Assembly: GCA_948567375.1 (NCBI GenBank)
Contig: OX419760.1
Coordinates: forward strand, 2,356,001-2,420,000
DNA from: Lunularia cruciata
Lineage: Eukaryota; Streptophyta; Marchantiopsida; Lunulariales; Lunulariaceae
Reading direction: 5' to 3'
Length of the DNA: 64,000 nt
Both the position numbers and the translations under genes were made by a program. The notes under the pieces are model-generated. The model ran no database searches and had not been told where the DNA came from. It was given only the letters and a program-made list of their open reading frames with translations. Positions 26,101 to 41,100 of this stretch are shown here, one piece after another; positions within the stretch are counted from its first letter, which is position 1, and each line of letters starts with the position of its first letter.

Positions 26101-29100
26101 TTCTCAATTTCTTTCAATTATGCTGTTGCTGCAGGATATATTCGATGCATTCTACCTTAGGGATTTCACATTCCTCTAGCATTGTGATTCATGTACATAT
26201 TGCTTATCGATCATTTGCACTTCATATGCAGTTCATGAGTTCTGGATAACCCGTTCTGGGAACGGCTTCTGTTCTGTTCTGTATTAGCGCTTGTTGCGAT
26301 GTACTTTATATCCTGTCCTTTTTTGCTTCGCTCTTGTTACCCTTTTACACTTCGACAGAGTTTCTGCAGCAACACCATCCTATAGCTCTCGCATTGTTCC
26401 ACTCCTCCATTCCCCAGCTAATTCCCTCCCTATTATTTTTCCTTTGCTCTTTGCCTGATTCATGGGACGTTTTGTGTATACAGTGTTCCTACCCGACTCC
26501 AGCCCACGTTTTTTATTTTATTGTTCACACACTGCTTACTGACAATCTTTTACATAGCATTTACATATGCTATGTTTGCAGTCGTTATGTTATGCAGTAG
26601 TTTGCATAGAGTTCTCGATTTCACGGTGGTTTACTAGTCTGTTAGCCATATGTTATTCTCAATTTGTTTCAATTATGCCTTTGCTTTAAGTTACATTCGA
26701 TGCATTCTACATTATTCATTTCTCACTATTCTAGCATTGTGAATAATGTACATCTTGCTTACCGATCATTTGCACTTAATGAGTTCTGGATAACCCGTTC
26801 TGGGAACAGCTTCTGTTCTCGTACACCTATATATATCCAATATCATGTTTACATTTCATCTGCACTTCATATGCACTTATTGAGTTCTGGATCCCCGGTT
26901 CTTCGAATGGCTTCTGCTCTCATGTCGTAATGTTATGTTTACATTAGCTTTGATAAGAACCATGCTTCCTACTCTTTGAAGTGGAAGGTCTATCACTCCC
27001 TCTTATCTCTGATGTATCAGACATCACTACTGCAATACTAGACCTCTCTCTTTGTATCACAGCTCACAAGCATCAAAGAGGTTCTCTCATGCAGCACTAG
27101 TAGCCTCCAATACTGAGATATCACAGAACACTCCTGAGATGATGTTAGGCAGCTCAGACTTCACGAAATGCAAGGAAGAGGTGTTGGGAATCACCCTTGT
27201 TGAAGAACTAACCGAAACAAGAGCAGAAAACACTCTTATATACACTTAAGCAAACCTTAGGGGGTTGCTTTGCTTAACCCTAATTAGGGCTGCGCCCCTC
27301 TTTACCGTATGTAGAAGATATTTAACAGGGTTTCTAGAGGATTCTAACAAAACTTTTAAAACAAGAGAAGTCCCTAATCTAGAGATTAACTAAACTGACA
27401 AACTTAACTACTTCGCCACTACGTTGGGCAATGATGAAGTCGTATGTGCATTCATGAAGACTTATCATGACTGCCTTCTGCTTCCTTCAGCTGTTTAGCG
27501 TTCTAGGACTCAGGCGTTTGTGGTGCATGTTGCGATCTACTCTATCCAGTCCTCTTTCGCTTCGCTGTCTTCTCCTAATATCCAGTTGTGTTACACTCTA
27601 ACCTACCCATCATGTTACACTTCGCTCCGTCTCAGACAAAACAACATTCCACTCCATGCCCTCATCGCACCACTCCTCTCGGCCTCAACTAATTCACTCT
27701 CTACTACTATTTGCTCACTGTTTACCTGTTTCATGGTTCATACATGACTGTCGATTTCAAGGTTCCTGCCTGACTCCAGACTTTAACTTACTCTGAGTTA
27801 CAGCGTTGCTTGTAGGTGTTCGATTACCCAATGTACGATATTTCTCGACTTATGTTGCATAGCTGTTACCAAATACGCTTTGCTCACTATATGTTGTTCT
27901 CCATATGTTGCTATTTTGCCTATGCTTCAGGTTACATTCGTTTTGTCAAGTTCACTTCATCTACTTTAGGGATTTATCACTCTTCTAAAAATGAGCATAT
28001 CTTGGTTATCTTTTTCAGTCAGTTCTGCTTTCTTTTATTGCCATTTCATCTGCCCTTCATATGCATTTAATGAGGTCTGGATCTCCCGTTCCTCGAACGG
28101 CTTCTTTCCTCATATATCCATATCATGTTTATATTTAGTAAGTTCTGGATCTCCCGTTCCTCGAACGGCTTCTGTCCTCATACATCCTTTATCATGTTTA
28201 CATTTCATCTGCACTTCATATGCACTTAATGAGTTCTGGATCCCCTGGTCTTCGAATGTCTTCTGCTCTCATGTCCTCATATCCAGTCCTCTCACGCTTC
28301 GCTTCGACCCAACCAAGACACCCCACTCCTCTCCCACTCCGCTCCACTCCACCCATCCGCAACTAAAGCTCTGCCTATTGCTCCTTGCTCGATGTTTCTC
28401 TGTTTGATGGTCCTCCCCGGCTTTCAACGTCAGATGCTTCATCGGTTGTGTCTTGCTTGCTATGACATGTTGTATACTAGTTCTCTGTAGGTGAAATCTA
28501 GCTATGGAAGCTAGTATGAAATGTATCAATCATATCTTTACTTCTGCTTATCTTCGTATCCTAACATTCACTTCAATTCCATTTCCCTAGATGCAATCCA
28601 TTTCGATTTGCACACGTTCCTGCTTGCATTTCATATGCACTTCATATGCATGTTCGCGGTTCCATACTTAGTGGGTTCTGGGTCCCCCGTTCTCCGAACG
28701 GCTTCTGCTCCCATTTCTCAAATGGGAGCAGAAAATAACTGTCGTTCATGATGTATATCGCTTAATCTGTTGTGTTTTGGTTCTTATTCCATGATGTATA
28801 CTATTCTTTGCAGGTGCTACTTATGAAATGTATAAATTTCGTCCTTACATCTGCTTATCTTCGGACTGTTAGATTCACTTACATTCCATTCCTTACATTC
28901 AGTTCATTTCGATTTGCATACGGTCATGCATGCATGTCATATGAAGTGCACTAAATATGCATTTCATATTCACGTTCTCGGTTCCATACCTAGTGGGTTC
29001 TGGATCCCCCGTTATTCGAATGTCTTCTGCTCTCATTTCTCACATATATCGTTTATAACTATCTCCAACGACTTCTTTGAGTAGGGACCAGCAGGTGGCA

Positions 29101-32100
29101 TACAATTGGCGGCACAACGGGGCAGCCAAGTATCTTCGAAAGTTCCTGTTCCTGGCGAGAGAGCTCAGGCCCTAGAGCTAAATTTGCTGGAAGGTCAAGC
29201 CGCTTCTTGGGAGGAGACTATTCAGAAAGCCATCGAGGAAGAATTATATGCGCCTTCCACTGAGGCAAGATAATTTCCTAATCCTTTCCACTGTGGCAAT
29301 TAAGAGAATATTTTTTAGCACCAAGTTGATTTCAAGATTGGAAGTCATTAGAGGGGTGAAACACTCAATAATGACCTGAATTTGCCTCTCCAGTGCACTA
29401 GTTTAAAGCCATGATACTATATGTCAGAACTGGATAAACTTGAATCTTACTCAGGCTTATGCTTCTGATATGTCAGGACTCTGGCTTTGGTTGTGAGCAT
29501 CATCTTCGGCGGGGCCGTGCTCTTGCTGCCTTCAACAGCTTGCTAGGTTCAAGAGTTCAATCCGGAGCTTTTGCTTCACAAGATTCTGCAGGCAAGACGG
29601 GACATGCACAACTGTCACCTTCAGAACTACAAATTTTATTGGGACCACTCACTCCACACGAGGAGAAGCTCTTGGCAACGGTTGGTCTCCTACTTTGCGC
29701 GTGCAAAGTGTCGACTCGCTTTATTATATATTTTGTCGACTGCAATGGAGAAACCTGGTCTCGGATCAACTTGAAGGCTAAATTATGTCATCGAACAGAG
29801 ACATATTTTTTCTCAGCATTCGAGGTAGAGTCAGATACTTTGAAGTGATTCTGACTTAGCCTTGTCTGTGGTTTATGACCTTGCAGGTTGTGCCACTGGC
29901 AATAAGGGAATACGAAAATCCAGTGGTGGTCGCTGCTTGCGCATTTTTCTGTGAGCTTTGTGGGCTATCTGCCAATCTATTACGTCTTGACGTGGCAGCA
30001 CTAAGACGAATATCGGATTATTGTAAGGTTCATGATCAACTTGAGGCTGTTCCTTCCGGTGGTGGTACAGCCAGTAGAGAGACAGCTACTTGGGCAAAAG
30101 CCTATGGAGCTGACATGGCCAACCTGCTCGCTCAATCACTGGCAGACGAGTACTTAAATGCTGGCGTTGAAATTCTCTCATCCAAAGCAGATGGACGTCA
30201 ATGTCGGAGACCAAGTAAAACCTTACTGACTGTGTTGCAATTCCTTGAGAAGGCAAGCCTTAAAGATGAAGGAACCAGGAGGGTTGAAGGTGGCAGCCCT
30301 GGGGCCTGGTTGTTTAGCGGTCAAGGCGATGGGTCTCAACTTCGAGCAATGCAGCGTTCAATGAGTGAACGATGGAGTCTCGTAACCGCCTTCTGTCGTG
30401 CCCACAATCTTCCTTTGAGCACAACATATTTGTCAGCTTTGGCAAGGGACAACGATTGGGTAGGTTTAGTTTGTATACAAGTAGCTGTTGAGTACAAGAG
30501 GTTCCTTATCGCTGATCTGCTTTTCCAGGTTTCTGGTGTGCAGTTTTATTCTTGTTAATGATTATTTTGTCAGGTCATCAGCAAACATCAGGAATTTCAT
30601 CATAGAGTTTCTACTAGAATAGTTTCCGGGTCCATTATGCTTAGATGTGCTTATATTCTGCACGCTCCAATCTGTCCTTGTTGTGGTTGTCGGGATGTGT
30701 GTGAACACAACGTGAAGATCACTGCTTGTTTGTTCCATCCACTTATGGTTGGGTTCTTATTCATATCGGTTGATGTGGCACAGGTTGGCTTTCTCGCAGA
30801 AGCTCAACTTGAAGGTTGTCCTCTTGACATCCTACTCTCAGTGGTAAACATATCTTTCCTCTATGTACTCCGACTTAGGCAATATTTCATATTCTGGTTC
30901 TGTATTCCATTACGGAATATGTAGTCCAATTACGTGCTACTTATCCACTATGTCTTTACTTCTGCTTATCTTCGTATTGTTAGATTCACTTAATTTCCAT
31001 TTCCTTAGATGCAAGTCATGTCGACTTCGACTTGCAATTCACATGCACTTCATATGCACGTCCTCAGTTCTATACTTATTGGGTTCTGGATCCTCCGTTC
31101 GAAGAACGGCTTCTGCTCCCATTTCTCAAATATGTACTCCGATTACTAGGTTTGAGTTTTGGAATGTCTTTCATTCTTTTTGATTTGGCTATTATCTTCA
31201 AACTGTTGGCCAATTGGGATAATAAAAGAAAATCTGTAATTTTCCTTGAATTGATGACTTGAACATGGTTTAACAGGTTGCAAAGGACTTCACAGATGCA
31301 AGGTTGCAGAGTCATCTTCTGACTGTTTTGAAAAGTCTCCCGGCGACTTCAGATAAGTCTCCCAGACTCGCACCGGAGACTTCATTTACGGCACCGCTAA
31401 CATCATCTGTGCCCAGTATGGGCATGACTGCGGAGTTATTCAGCCTTTTGGCAGAGTGCGAGCACAACAAGCGTTCAGGGAAAGCCTTATTGACCAAAGC
31501 AAAGGATCTGCGGTGGCCACTTCTAGCTGTGGTCGCCTCCTGCTTCAACGATGTTACCCCTCTTTCCTGCCTCACTGTATGGTTGGAAATCACGGCTGCC
31601 AGGTGTGCTTTCTCTTGTATTGAATTTCTGGTACTACTCTGTATGAATTATTTCTTTTATCACTGTACATGCATGAATTGAACGAGACGGGTTTTAAACA
31701 GGGAAACGTCAGCTATTCAAGTGTCAGACGCAGCGGCGCAGCTATCAGCACGCGTTGGGGCTGCAGTCGAAGCCACGAATGCCTTAGCTGGAAGTAGTAG
31801 AACGAGTAGTGGGTTCAGGTTCAGTCGAACATGTGCGAAAAGGAGAAGGCGAATGTCACCAGAGGAAGCAAATACGTCGCTAGATGGACTGCAGCCTCAG
31901 ACAGAGGAGTTACCGTCAACAACTTCTGCTGGCAGTTCTGCTAGCCAGCCTAATCAGACTGGAGCAAAGTTATCTATAGCAGAACAGAAAGGACAGTCAA
32001 CAGGCGAAGGGACCACAGTGGTTGTGGACGGGGCCGGAGAGCAAGAGTCTTTGGCAGCCATGGTGGCTGTGCTATGTGAGCAGCAAAGATTTCTCCCATT

Positions 32101-35100
32101 ATTGAGAGCGTTTGAGCTTTTCACACCAGCTTCATCCTTCCTTCCATTTATTCGCTTTTTGCAGGTAATGTTTATGCTTATATGAACAAGAACTTTACTT
32201 TCAGCAACGGTAGTATCATTATGATCGTTCGCTTATGACAAGGGAAAGATACGGAATCAATCTGATTTGGATCCCTTCTTGATTAACGCCTTATTGTTCA
32301 ATCTAAGGGCTAAAAGTCATACATATGTTTCTACTAGAGCTTGTTGCACGTACTCCCACTAACCCTTGCGTGCAGGTACACATTATTAACTCGACAGTAG
32401 GCTTCGATAATTATCAAGGTTACACTTGTTCTAATCCTCCTCTGCAGGCAAAAAAATCTAACTACTGTTCATGCTTCGCTTTCTACTCGATGTAGCTGAC
32501 AGCTGTGCGGAATTAAGTTCATATTACCAAGGTCACAATGTTAAGAGTCATGTCCGGTGATACATGTAAACGTCGGTACGGAACCGTGTTCTAGTAGCGA
32601 GGTCATAACTACTATATGCACGACATTTAGCTTTCTATTCTAGCAACGTTTTAAATGAGGCCTAAAATGATGTGCCAAATTAATGTACCAGACGGCTCTA
32701 CTTGTGGACCTCGCAGCAAGGTGTCCAATTGAGTGTACTACACCAAATTATGTCCTTAGAACTTATATAGGATAAGGGAACTGTTGATTTCATGCCGTTT
32801 TTTTACTTAAGCCATTTTCTGCGAATTTCAGGCCTTCTCACAGATGCGAATTTCAGAAGCGTCCGCACATCTTGCTAGTTTTACTTCCTCGTTAAAGGAG
32901 GAGACACACCAGCATAACGTGCAAAGCAAGGGCGGGAAGAGTACTACTGCCTGGATAACAAAGGCAGCCATCGCAGCTGCAGATACTATGCATGCAGCAT
33001 GTCCATCAGCGTATGAACGTCGATGTCTTCTTCAGCTGTTGTCAGGATCTGACTTTGGAGACGGAGGGTTGGCAGCTATGCGGTTCCGGCGAATGTATTG
33101 GAAGATACAGCTTGCAGAGCCTGCTTTGCGAGAAGGATCAGAATTGGGGGCATCATGTGCGAATCTCGATGATGAAGCACTCTTGGACGCTCTAGAAAGA
33201 AGTGGTCAATGGGAACAAGCGCGTAGTTGGGCCCGTCAGCTTGATCTGAGCTCTGGGGGATCATCTCTTCATCATGTGACTGAAACTCAGGTGATGATCG
33301 ACATTTTGTAAGGCCTTACTGTTTTATATCACTTGATATATATTCTATCCAGTCCTCTTTCGCTTTGCTCTTGTCTCCTAATATCCAGTTGCGTTACACT
33401 GTTAGGCTTCGATCCATTTTAGAAAAAGCACCTCCCACTCCGCTCCCGCATTGCTCCACTCATCCCGTCCTCAACTAATTCCTTCCCTATTATTATTTAC
33501 TAGATGTTTGCCTGCTTCATGGGTCATACTTGACTTTCGATCTCCAGGTTCCTGCCCGACTCCAGACTGTAGCTTACTTTCTTCGTTCACGTGTTGCTTA
33601 TAGGGGGTCAATTGACCAATGTCTTCTGTTGCATAGCGGTTACCGGAAACACGATGCGTACTAGTTCTTGATATACACATATTGATGGCTTTTTACTGTA
33701 GGCTTGTATACCATACCGTTGATCAAGAGTTCTACTTGACTTCTAATTGGATGTATATACTGTCTACCGTGTCCCCATCGGATGGAATCCCATGATGTTC
33801 ATGTTCGAGCCTACCAGTAGTTCTTTTCCCATAAGCTTGTATACCATACGGTTATCCAGGAGTCCTACTTGACTCCTGCACCTATATATAACCAGTAGTG
33901 AGTCTAACAAGTACTAGTACTCGTTGGTTTATTTACTGACACGTGGTCCCACACACTGCCCACTGCCCACTGCCCTTCACAGTACCCGAGGCCACTCAAG
34001 GCACCCAAGGCATTCCTCTCGAAAATCCCCCTCCCCTTCTGCCCCTTCCTGTTCCCCTTTCCCTCCATGGATTATTGTTTTCATTTCACTTTTGGCTGCT
34101 GCTCGTTCTACTTTACTCTGTGCACTTTCGACCCCCGTTTCTATGGCAAATGACATGCTCTTTCCCTGTGTCGTTGGATTCGCTCCCTACTGTCTTCCTT
34201 GGGTGTCAAATGACTTGCTCCTTCCCGTGCCTTCTGACTTAGCTCCTTACTCTTTCTTTGTTGATTTCACTCGGTTAATTTACTACCTTATTCATTTGTT
34301 GCATCATCGAGTACTTCTACTAGTTTTTATCTGCTTTCGACACTAAGATTTGTTTCCTTTCAGGCTTTAACTAGGTATGTCTCAAGTCTCTTATCTATTC
34401 ATGCTCACGTTTTTATTTTTTTCATTCAGATGCTGGTTTATTTGCATCACATAGTCATTCTGCTTATTATTGTTGCTGCCCATTGTTTGGATTTTATGCT
34501 TCATACCTTACAGCTTTTCCCTTACCCTGAGCGGCACTGTTGGAAGCAGCCGAGTTTGCCTTGGCACTCATGAGCTTTCCAGCAGAAACCCGGTACTAGG
34601 GATATTGACAATTGCTCAGCTACTTCGGCACTGCGTGAGGCACTGATGAAGTTGCAGGTGTTTTCATGGAGGTTTACTATGGCTGCCTTCTGCTTCCCTT
34701 AGCTGTTTAGGGTCTCAGGACTCCAGTGTCCATAGCGCTGGTTGTGATATACTTTATATCCTCTCCTCTTACGCTTTGCTCTCATTACCCTGTTGCACTT
34801 TGACCCGTTTCTGCAACCACATCATTCGAGAACTCTTGTTTTGTTCCACTCCTCCATTCCCCAACTAATTCCCTCCCTAGTATTTTCCTTTCGCTCTTTG
34901 ACTGCTTCCTGCTTCGACCTCTTGTGTCTACAGTGTTCCTACCCGACTCCAGCCAATGTTCTTAACCTTTGTTCACGCACTGCTTACTGGCAGGCTCTTA
35001 CATCACATTTCCTATTCCTCGCTATCGTGTGCATAGATGCTCTCGATTTCATGTTCTTTACTAGTCCGTTGGGCATCTGTTATTCTCAATTTGTTTCAAT

Positions 35101-38100
35101 TATGGCTTTGCTGCAGGTTACATTAGATGCATTCTACCTTAGGGATTTAACACTACTCTAGCATTGTGATTCATGTACATATTGCTTCTCGATCATTTGC
35201 ACTTCATGAGTTCTGGATAACCCGTTCCCAGAACGGCTTCTGCTCTCATATACCACTATATATTGATGGCCGCCTTCTGCTTCCCTTTGCTGTTTAGTGT
35301 CTCAGGACTCAAGCGTCCATAGCGCTTCTTGCGATATACTTTATATCCTGTCCTCTTTGTTTTTGCTCTCGTTACCCTGTTACACTTCGATATGTCTCTG
35401 CAGCCACACCATCCATAAGCTCTCGCATTGTTCCACTCCTCCATTCCCCAGCTAATTCCCTCCCTATTACTTTTCCTTCGCTCGTTGCCTGATTCATGGC
35501 TCGACCTCCTGTGTCTACAGTGTTCCTACACGATTCCAGCCCACGTTTTTTATTTTCTTCATTCACGCACTGCTTACTGGTGGTCTATTACATGACGTTT
35601 TATATTTCTCACAGTCATTTGCATAGCTGTTATTGATTTCAATTGGTTTACTAGTCCTTTAGATATATGTTATTCTCAATTTGTTGCAATCATGCCTTTG
35701 CTTCAGGTTACATTCGATGCATTCTACCTTATGGATTTATCACTATTCTAGCATTGTGCATCTCGTACATCTAGGTTACTGATCATTTGCATTTCATGAG
35801 TTCTGGATAACCCGTTCCCAGAACAGCTTCTGCTCTCATAAACCTATATATATATATACACATGTTTAGTGTCTCAGGACTCAAGCGGCCATAGTGCTTG
35901 TTGTGATATACTTTATATCCTGTCCTCTTACTCTTCACTCTCGTTACATGTTACTTCGACCTGTTTCTGCAGCCACACCATCCGATAACTCTTGTATTGT
36001 TCCACTCCTCCATTCTCCAGCTAATTCACTCCCTAGTATTTTTCCTTTGCTCTTTGACTGATTCCTGGTTTGACCTCTTGCGTCTACAATGTTCCTACCT
36101 GACTCCACCCACGTTCTTAATCTTTATTGTTCACTCACTGCTTACTGGTGGACTCTTACATAACTTTTCCTATTTCTTGCAGTCGCTCTCAATTTCACGT
36201 TGTTTACTAGTCCGTTGGCCATCTGTTATTCTCAAATTATATCAATTATGCTTTGTTGTGCTGCAAGTTACATTCGATGCATTCAACCTTAGGGATTTAA
36301 CACTACTCTAGCATTGTGAATCATGTATATATTGCTTATAGATCATTTGCATTTCATGAGTTCTGGATAACCCATTCTGGGAACAGCTTTTGCTCTCATA
36401 TACCTCTATATATAACACATGCTTTATTTAATAACTTGATATCTATTATCCAAAATATGACAATGAATATTTGACAAGTATGTCTCCTATTCTTACCAAA
36501 GCATACATCCAATGCAATCCTTGATTAAATTTCTATAAGCAAAGGAATATTTAAAAACACATTACAAAATATACAAATTTGGAAACATTTCACAATCTAC
36601 TACCAGATCCATATCCAGTATTTTGTCATGAAAGACTGGGATCATATAGACGAAGTTCTTGGTATCAACATTTATCCAATACTTGCAAATCTCTCTTATT
36701 CCCAGGATAGGTTTATACTTGGGATGATTTGCTATATAGTAGGGTACTCTTACTGGTGGTCTATTACATAACGTTTCATATTTCTCACAGTCGTTTGGAT
36801 AGTTGTTATTGATTTCAATTGGTTTACTAGTCCTTTAGATATATGTTATTCTAAATTGGTTGCAATTATGCCTTTGCCTCAGGTTACAATCAATGTATTC
36901 TAGCTTATGGATTTATCACTATTCTAGCATTGTGCATCACGGACATTTTGGTTACCGATCATTTGCATTTCATGAGCTCTGGATAACCCATTCCTAGAAC
37001 GGCTTCTGCTCTCATATACCTTTATATGTATATGACACTACCTTATGGATTTATCACTATTCTAGCATTGTGCATCACGGACATTTTGGTTACTTGTCAT
37101 TTGCATTTCATGAGTTCTGGATAACCCATTCCTAGAACGGCTTCTGCTCTCATATACCGATATATGTATATGACACTGCCAGAGGAGGAGGGATTTATTC
37201 TAGACTTTCCTGCTGAGTTGGTATGGACCCACTTTGGCACTCATTGTAATTATCTTGCCTGCAAAATTACTCAGGATGACTTTCACATCTTTATCTCCAT
37301 ACATGACAAGAAAGAGTTGCCCCATTTTGCTAAAATTAAGACCATCTCTGTACCTCATGTTCTCTCTGATATTTCCTCCAACTGCAAATTAGGCATTATC
37401 AAATCCAAGTGCATTAGATACAAGAGAGTTTGGAATAATAAAAAATCATATCTGGTAGCATGCAGGAAACTTATTGACAACTTTGTCTCTGAAAACTACC
37501 CTATTCACCTCATTCGGAGGAAGTTTTGCTCCGTCTTACAAAGAGAAAAGGACGTCCATGGTTATCATGGTATGAGCATCTATAGAGACTTGAGAAATTC
37601 TGTTCTCTCAACCAGGCGGGGAGCTCCAGTCCAAGCCCACCAGTAGTGATTCTCATAAGTACTAGTACTTTTTTGGTTTATTTGCTGACTAGTGGTCCCA
37701 CACTGCCTGCTGCCCTTCTCCTTCACAGTACCTGAGGCCCTCAAAGCACCCTGAGGCATGCCTCTCAAAAGGCCCCCTCCCCCTTCCGCCCCAGCCCACG
37801 TTCTTCATTCATGCACTGCTGACTGGTGGGCCCTTACATACCATTTCCTATCTCTTGCAGTCGTTTGCGTAGATGCTCGTGATTTCATGTTGTTTACTCG
37901 ACAGTTGGCCAGCTGTGATTCTCGATTTGTTTCAATTATGCCTTTGCTGCAGGTTCGATGCATTCTACCTTAGGGCTTGAACACTACTCTAGCATTGTGA
38001 ATCATGTACATGTTTCTAATTGATCGTTTGCATTTCATGAGTTCTGGATAACCCATTCCCAGAACGGCTTCTGCTCTCATATACCTATACATCTATCTAT

Positions 38101-41100
38101 TAGTAGTTTTTTCCATAGGGTTGCATACCATATTGATGTATGGAAGTTCTACTTGACTTCTGAACTTGTATATATACTGTCTATCACTATTTTCATTCAC
38201 ACGGTTTTGGTTTTCTGCCATGTGGTCTTCGAAGGTTTGCTGATGGACAAGTGGGCCCACCTTGTCTATCACATCATCGGAGGCAGATTTTGCCTCTTTC
38301 CTTTGCCCTTTCCTGCTGTGCTCTAGGTTCTTTCAGGCTTTTCTTTGCTTCTCTGTTCTTTCCTTCTTACACTTCGTCTTTGCTTTTCCTGTTTGAGTAC
38401 ACTCGTCCCTTCCAGTGCAGCACTGATGTTTCTTGCTCCCCTCTCATATTATTTCAGGGATCCATCAGGTATGTCTTGATTCCTTCCCTCCTCTTACTCA
38501 TGTGGATTCTTTTCTTTCTTGCATGATCCTCATTATGCAGCTGAGACTCCTGTGCTTATTTATGTGCTTGCACTTCTGCTTGCGCTTTCTTTCTACACTT
38601 CCATTTCTGTTTTTCTGTTTTGTCGACATTCCCACTACTTATGAGCGGCACTTTAGGGGAGCAACCAAGTTTGCCTTGGCACTCATGAGGTTTCGAGCAG
38701 AATTTTGATACGAGGGGGCACTTTAGGGGAGCAACCAAGTTTGCCTTGGCACTCATGAGGTTTCGAGCAGAATTTTGATACGAGGGGTACCGGCAACCGC
38801 TCAGCTACTTCGGCACTGTGTGATGCACTGATGAAGTTGCAGGTGTTTTCGTGGAGGTTTACTATGGCCGCCTTCTGCTTCCCTTTGCTGTTTAGTGTTT
38901 CAGGACTCAAGGGTCCATAGCCCTTGTTGCAAAATACTTTATATCCTGTCCTCTTTATCTTCGCTCTGGTTACACTGTTACACTTAGACATGTCTCTGCA
39001 GCCACACCATCCAATAGCTCTCTCATTGTTCCACTCCTCCATTCCCCAGCTAATTCCCTCCCTATTATTTTTCCTTCGCTCTTTGCCTGATTCATGGGTT
39101 TGACCTCTCGCATCTACAGTGTTCCTACCCAAGTCCAGCCCACGTTTTTCATTTTCATCGTTCATGCACTGCTTACTGGCGGTCTATTACATAACCTTTC
39201 CCTATTTCTCACAGTTAGCTATATGTTATTCTCAATTTCTTTTAATTATGCCGTTGCTTCAGGTTACGGTCGATGCATTCTACCTCATGGATCTATCACT
39301 ATTCTAACATTGTGAATCATGTACATCTTGCTTACTAATCATTTGCATTTCATGAGGTCTGGATAACCCATTCGCAGAAAGGCTTCTGCTCTCATATACC
39401 TATCTATCTATCTATTAGATATATTTATCCGCACTCCATTTGGACGGAATGAGTTCTGGATCCACCGTTGTTCGAATGGCTTCTGCTCCCATGTCCAAAT
39501 ATAGTTTGCAGAAACTCGGTACTAGAGGTACTGCAATTGCTCAGCTACTGAGGTACTGATGAAGTCGCAGGTGTTTTTGTGGAGGTTTACTATGGCCGCC
39601 TTCTGCTTCCCTTTGCTGTTTAGTGTCTCAGGACTCACGCGTCCATAGCTCTTGTTGCGATATACTTTACATCTTGTCCTCTTCGAGCAATGGCTTCTGC
39701 TCTCATGTCCAAATATAGTTTGCAGAAACTCGGTACTAGGGGTATTGACAATTGCTCAGCTACTGAGGCACTGATGAAATCGCAGGTGTTTTTGTGGAGG
39801 TTTACTATGGCTGCCTTCTGCTTCCCTTTGCTGTTTAGTGTCTCAGGACTCACGCGCCCATAGCGCTTGTTGCGATATACATTATGATGAGAACCTTTCT
39901 TCCTAGTCTTTGAAGTAGATGGTCTATCCTCAGTCATTCTGACTTCTGATGTATCAGACATCCTAGCACTCAGCTTCCTAGTCTCACCAGAGTAGACACT
40001 CCTGATTGCACTCAGCAATATTCAACTCACTCTCTCTCAGAGCCTTCAAAGATAGTACACAGCAACACTCACGCAGCATGAAAGGTACCCCAGTGGGAAG
40101 CAGCATAGAACACACCTTAAACAAGGTACAAGGTGCTGGGAATGATTCTTGTATGAGAACTTACCTTAACATGAGCAGAGAGCACTCATATATATGCACA
40201 AGCAAGCTCTAGCAGGTTGCTTTGCAGAGCCCTAATTGAGGCTGCGCCCTCACTTCACCTTAATCATGTATCTATCCTAATCATGTATCTAGTCTAATCA
40301 TGTATCGAGCCTAGTCATGTATCTAGTCACTAAACTAGAGATTATCACAACTAACAAGGTACAATGCATCAAATGTAACCTGAAGCAAAGGCATAATTGA
40401 AAGAGATCACAACTAACACATTATATCCTGTCCTCTTTTGCTTCACTCTGGTTACCCTATTACACTTAGACATGTCTCTGCAGCCACACCATCCAATAGC
40501 TCTCGCATTGTTCCACTCCTCCATTCCTTAGCTAATTCCCTCCCTATTATTTTCCCTTCGCTCTTTGCCTGATTCCTGGTTCGACCTCTTGCATCTAGTG
40601 TTCCTACCCGAGTCCAGCCCACGTTTTTCATTTTCATCGTTCACGCACTGCTTACTGGCTGTCTATTACATAACGTTTCATATTTCTCGCAGTCGTTTGC
40701 ATAGAGGTTCTCGTTTCATGATTTCACGTTGTTTACTCATCCATTAGCCATATGTTATTCTCAATTTCTTTCAATTATGCCTTTGCTTCAGGTTACATTT
40801 GATGCATTGTACCTTGTTAGTTGTGATAATCTCTAGTTTAGTAACCAGATACATGACTAGGCTCGATACATGATTAGACTAGATACATGATTAGGATAGA
40901 TACATGATTAAGGTGAAGTGAGGGCGCAGCCTCAATTAGAGCTCTGCAAAGCAACCTGCTAGAGCTTGCTTGTGCATATATATGAGTGCTCTCTGCTCAT
41001 GTTAAGGTAAGTTCTCATACAAGGATCATTCCCAGCACCTTGTACCTTGTTTAAGGTGTGTTCTATGCTGCTTCCCACTGGGGTACCTTTCATGCTGCGT

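Larger units (their letters stand above)
21334..29084 (+). other. giant intron 10 of spatacsin, repeats plus reverse-transcriptase fragment and solo LTR
   Basis: 7,751 bases, donor CAG|GTATTG to acceptor TTTGAGTAG|GGA. Contains structured repeat modules, a degenerate Penelope-like reverse transcriptase (22082-23112), a micro-exon-like module (23604), a solo LTR (26951-27400) and a run of 3'-end units with hairpins. Every repeat of the mosaic family is on the gene strand; the LTR is on the opposite strand. Confidence 0.85.
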
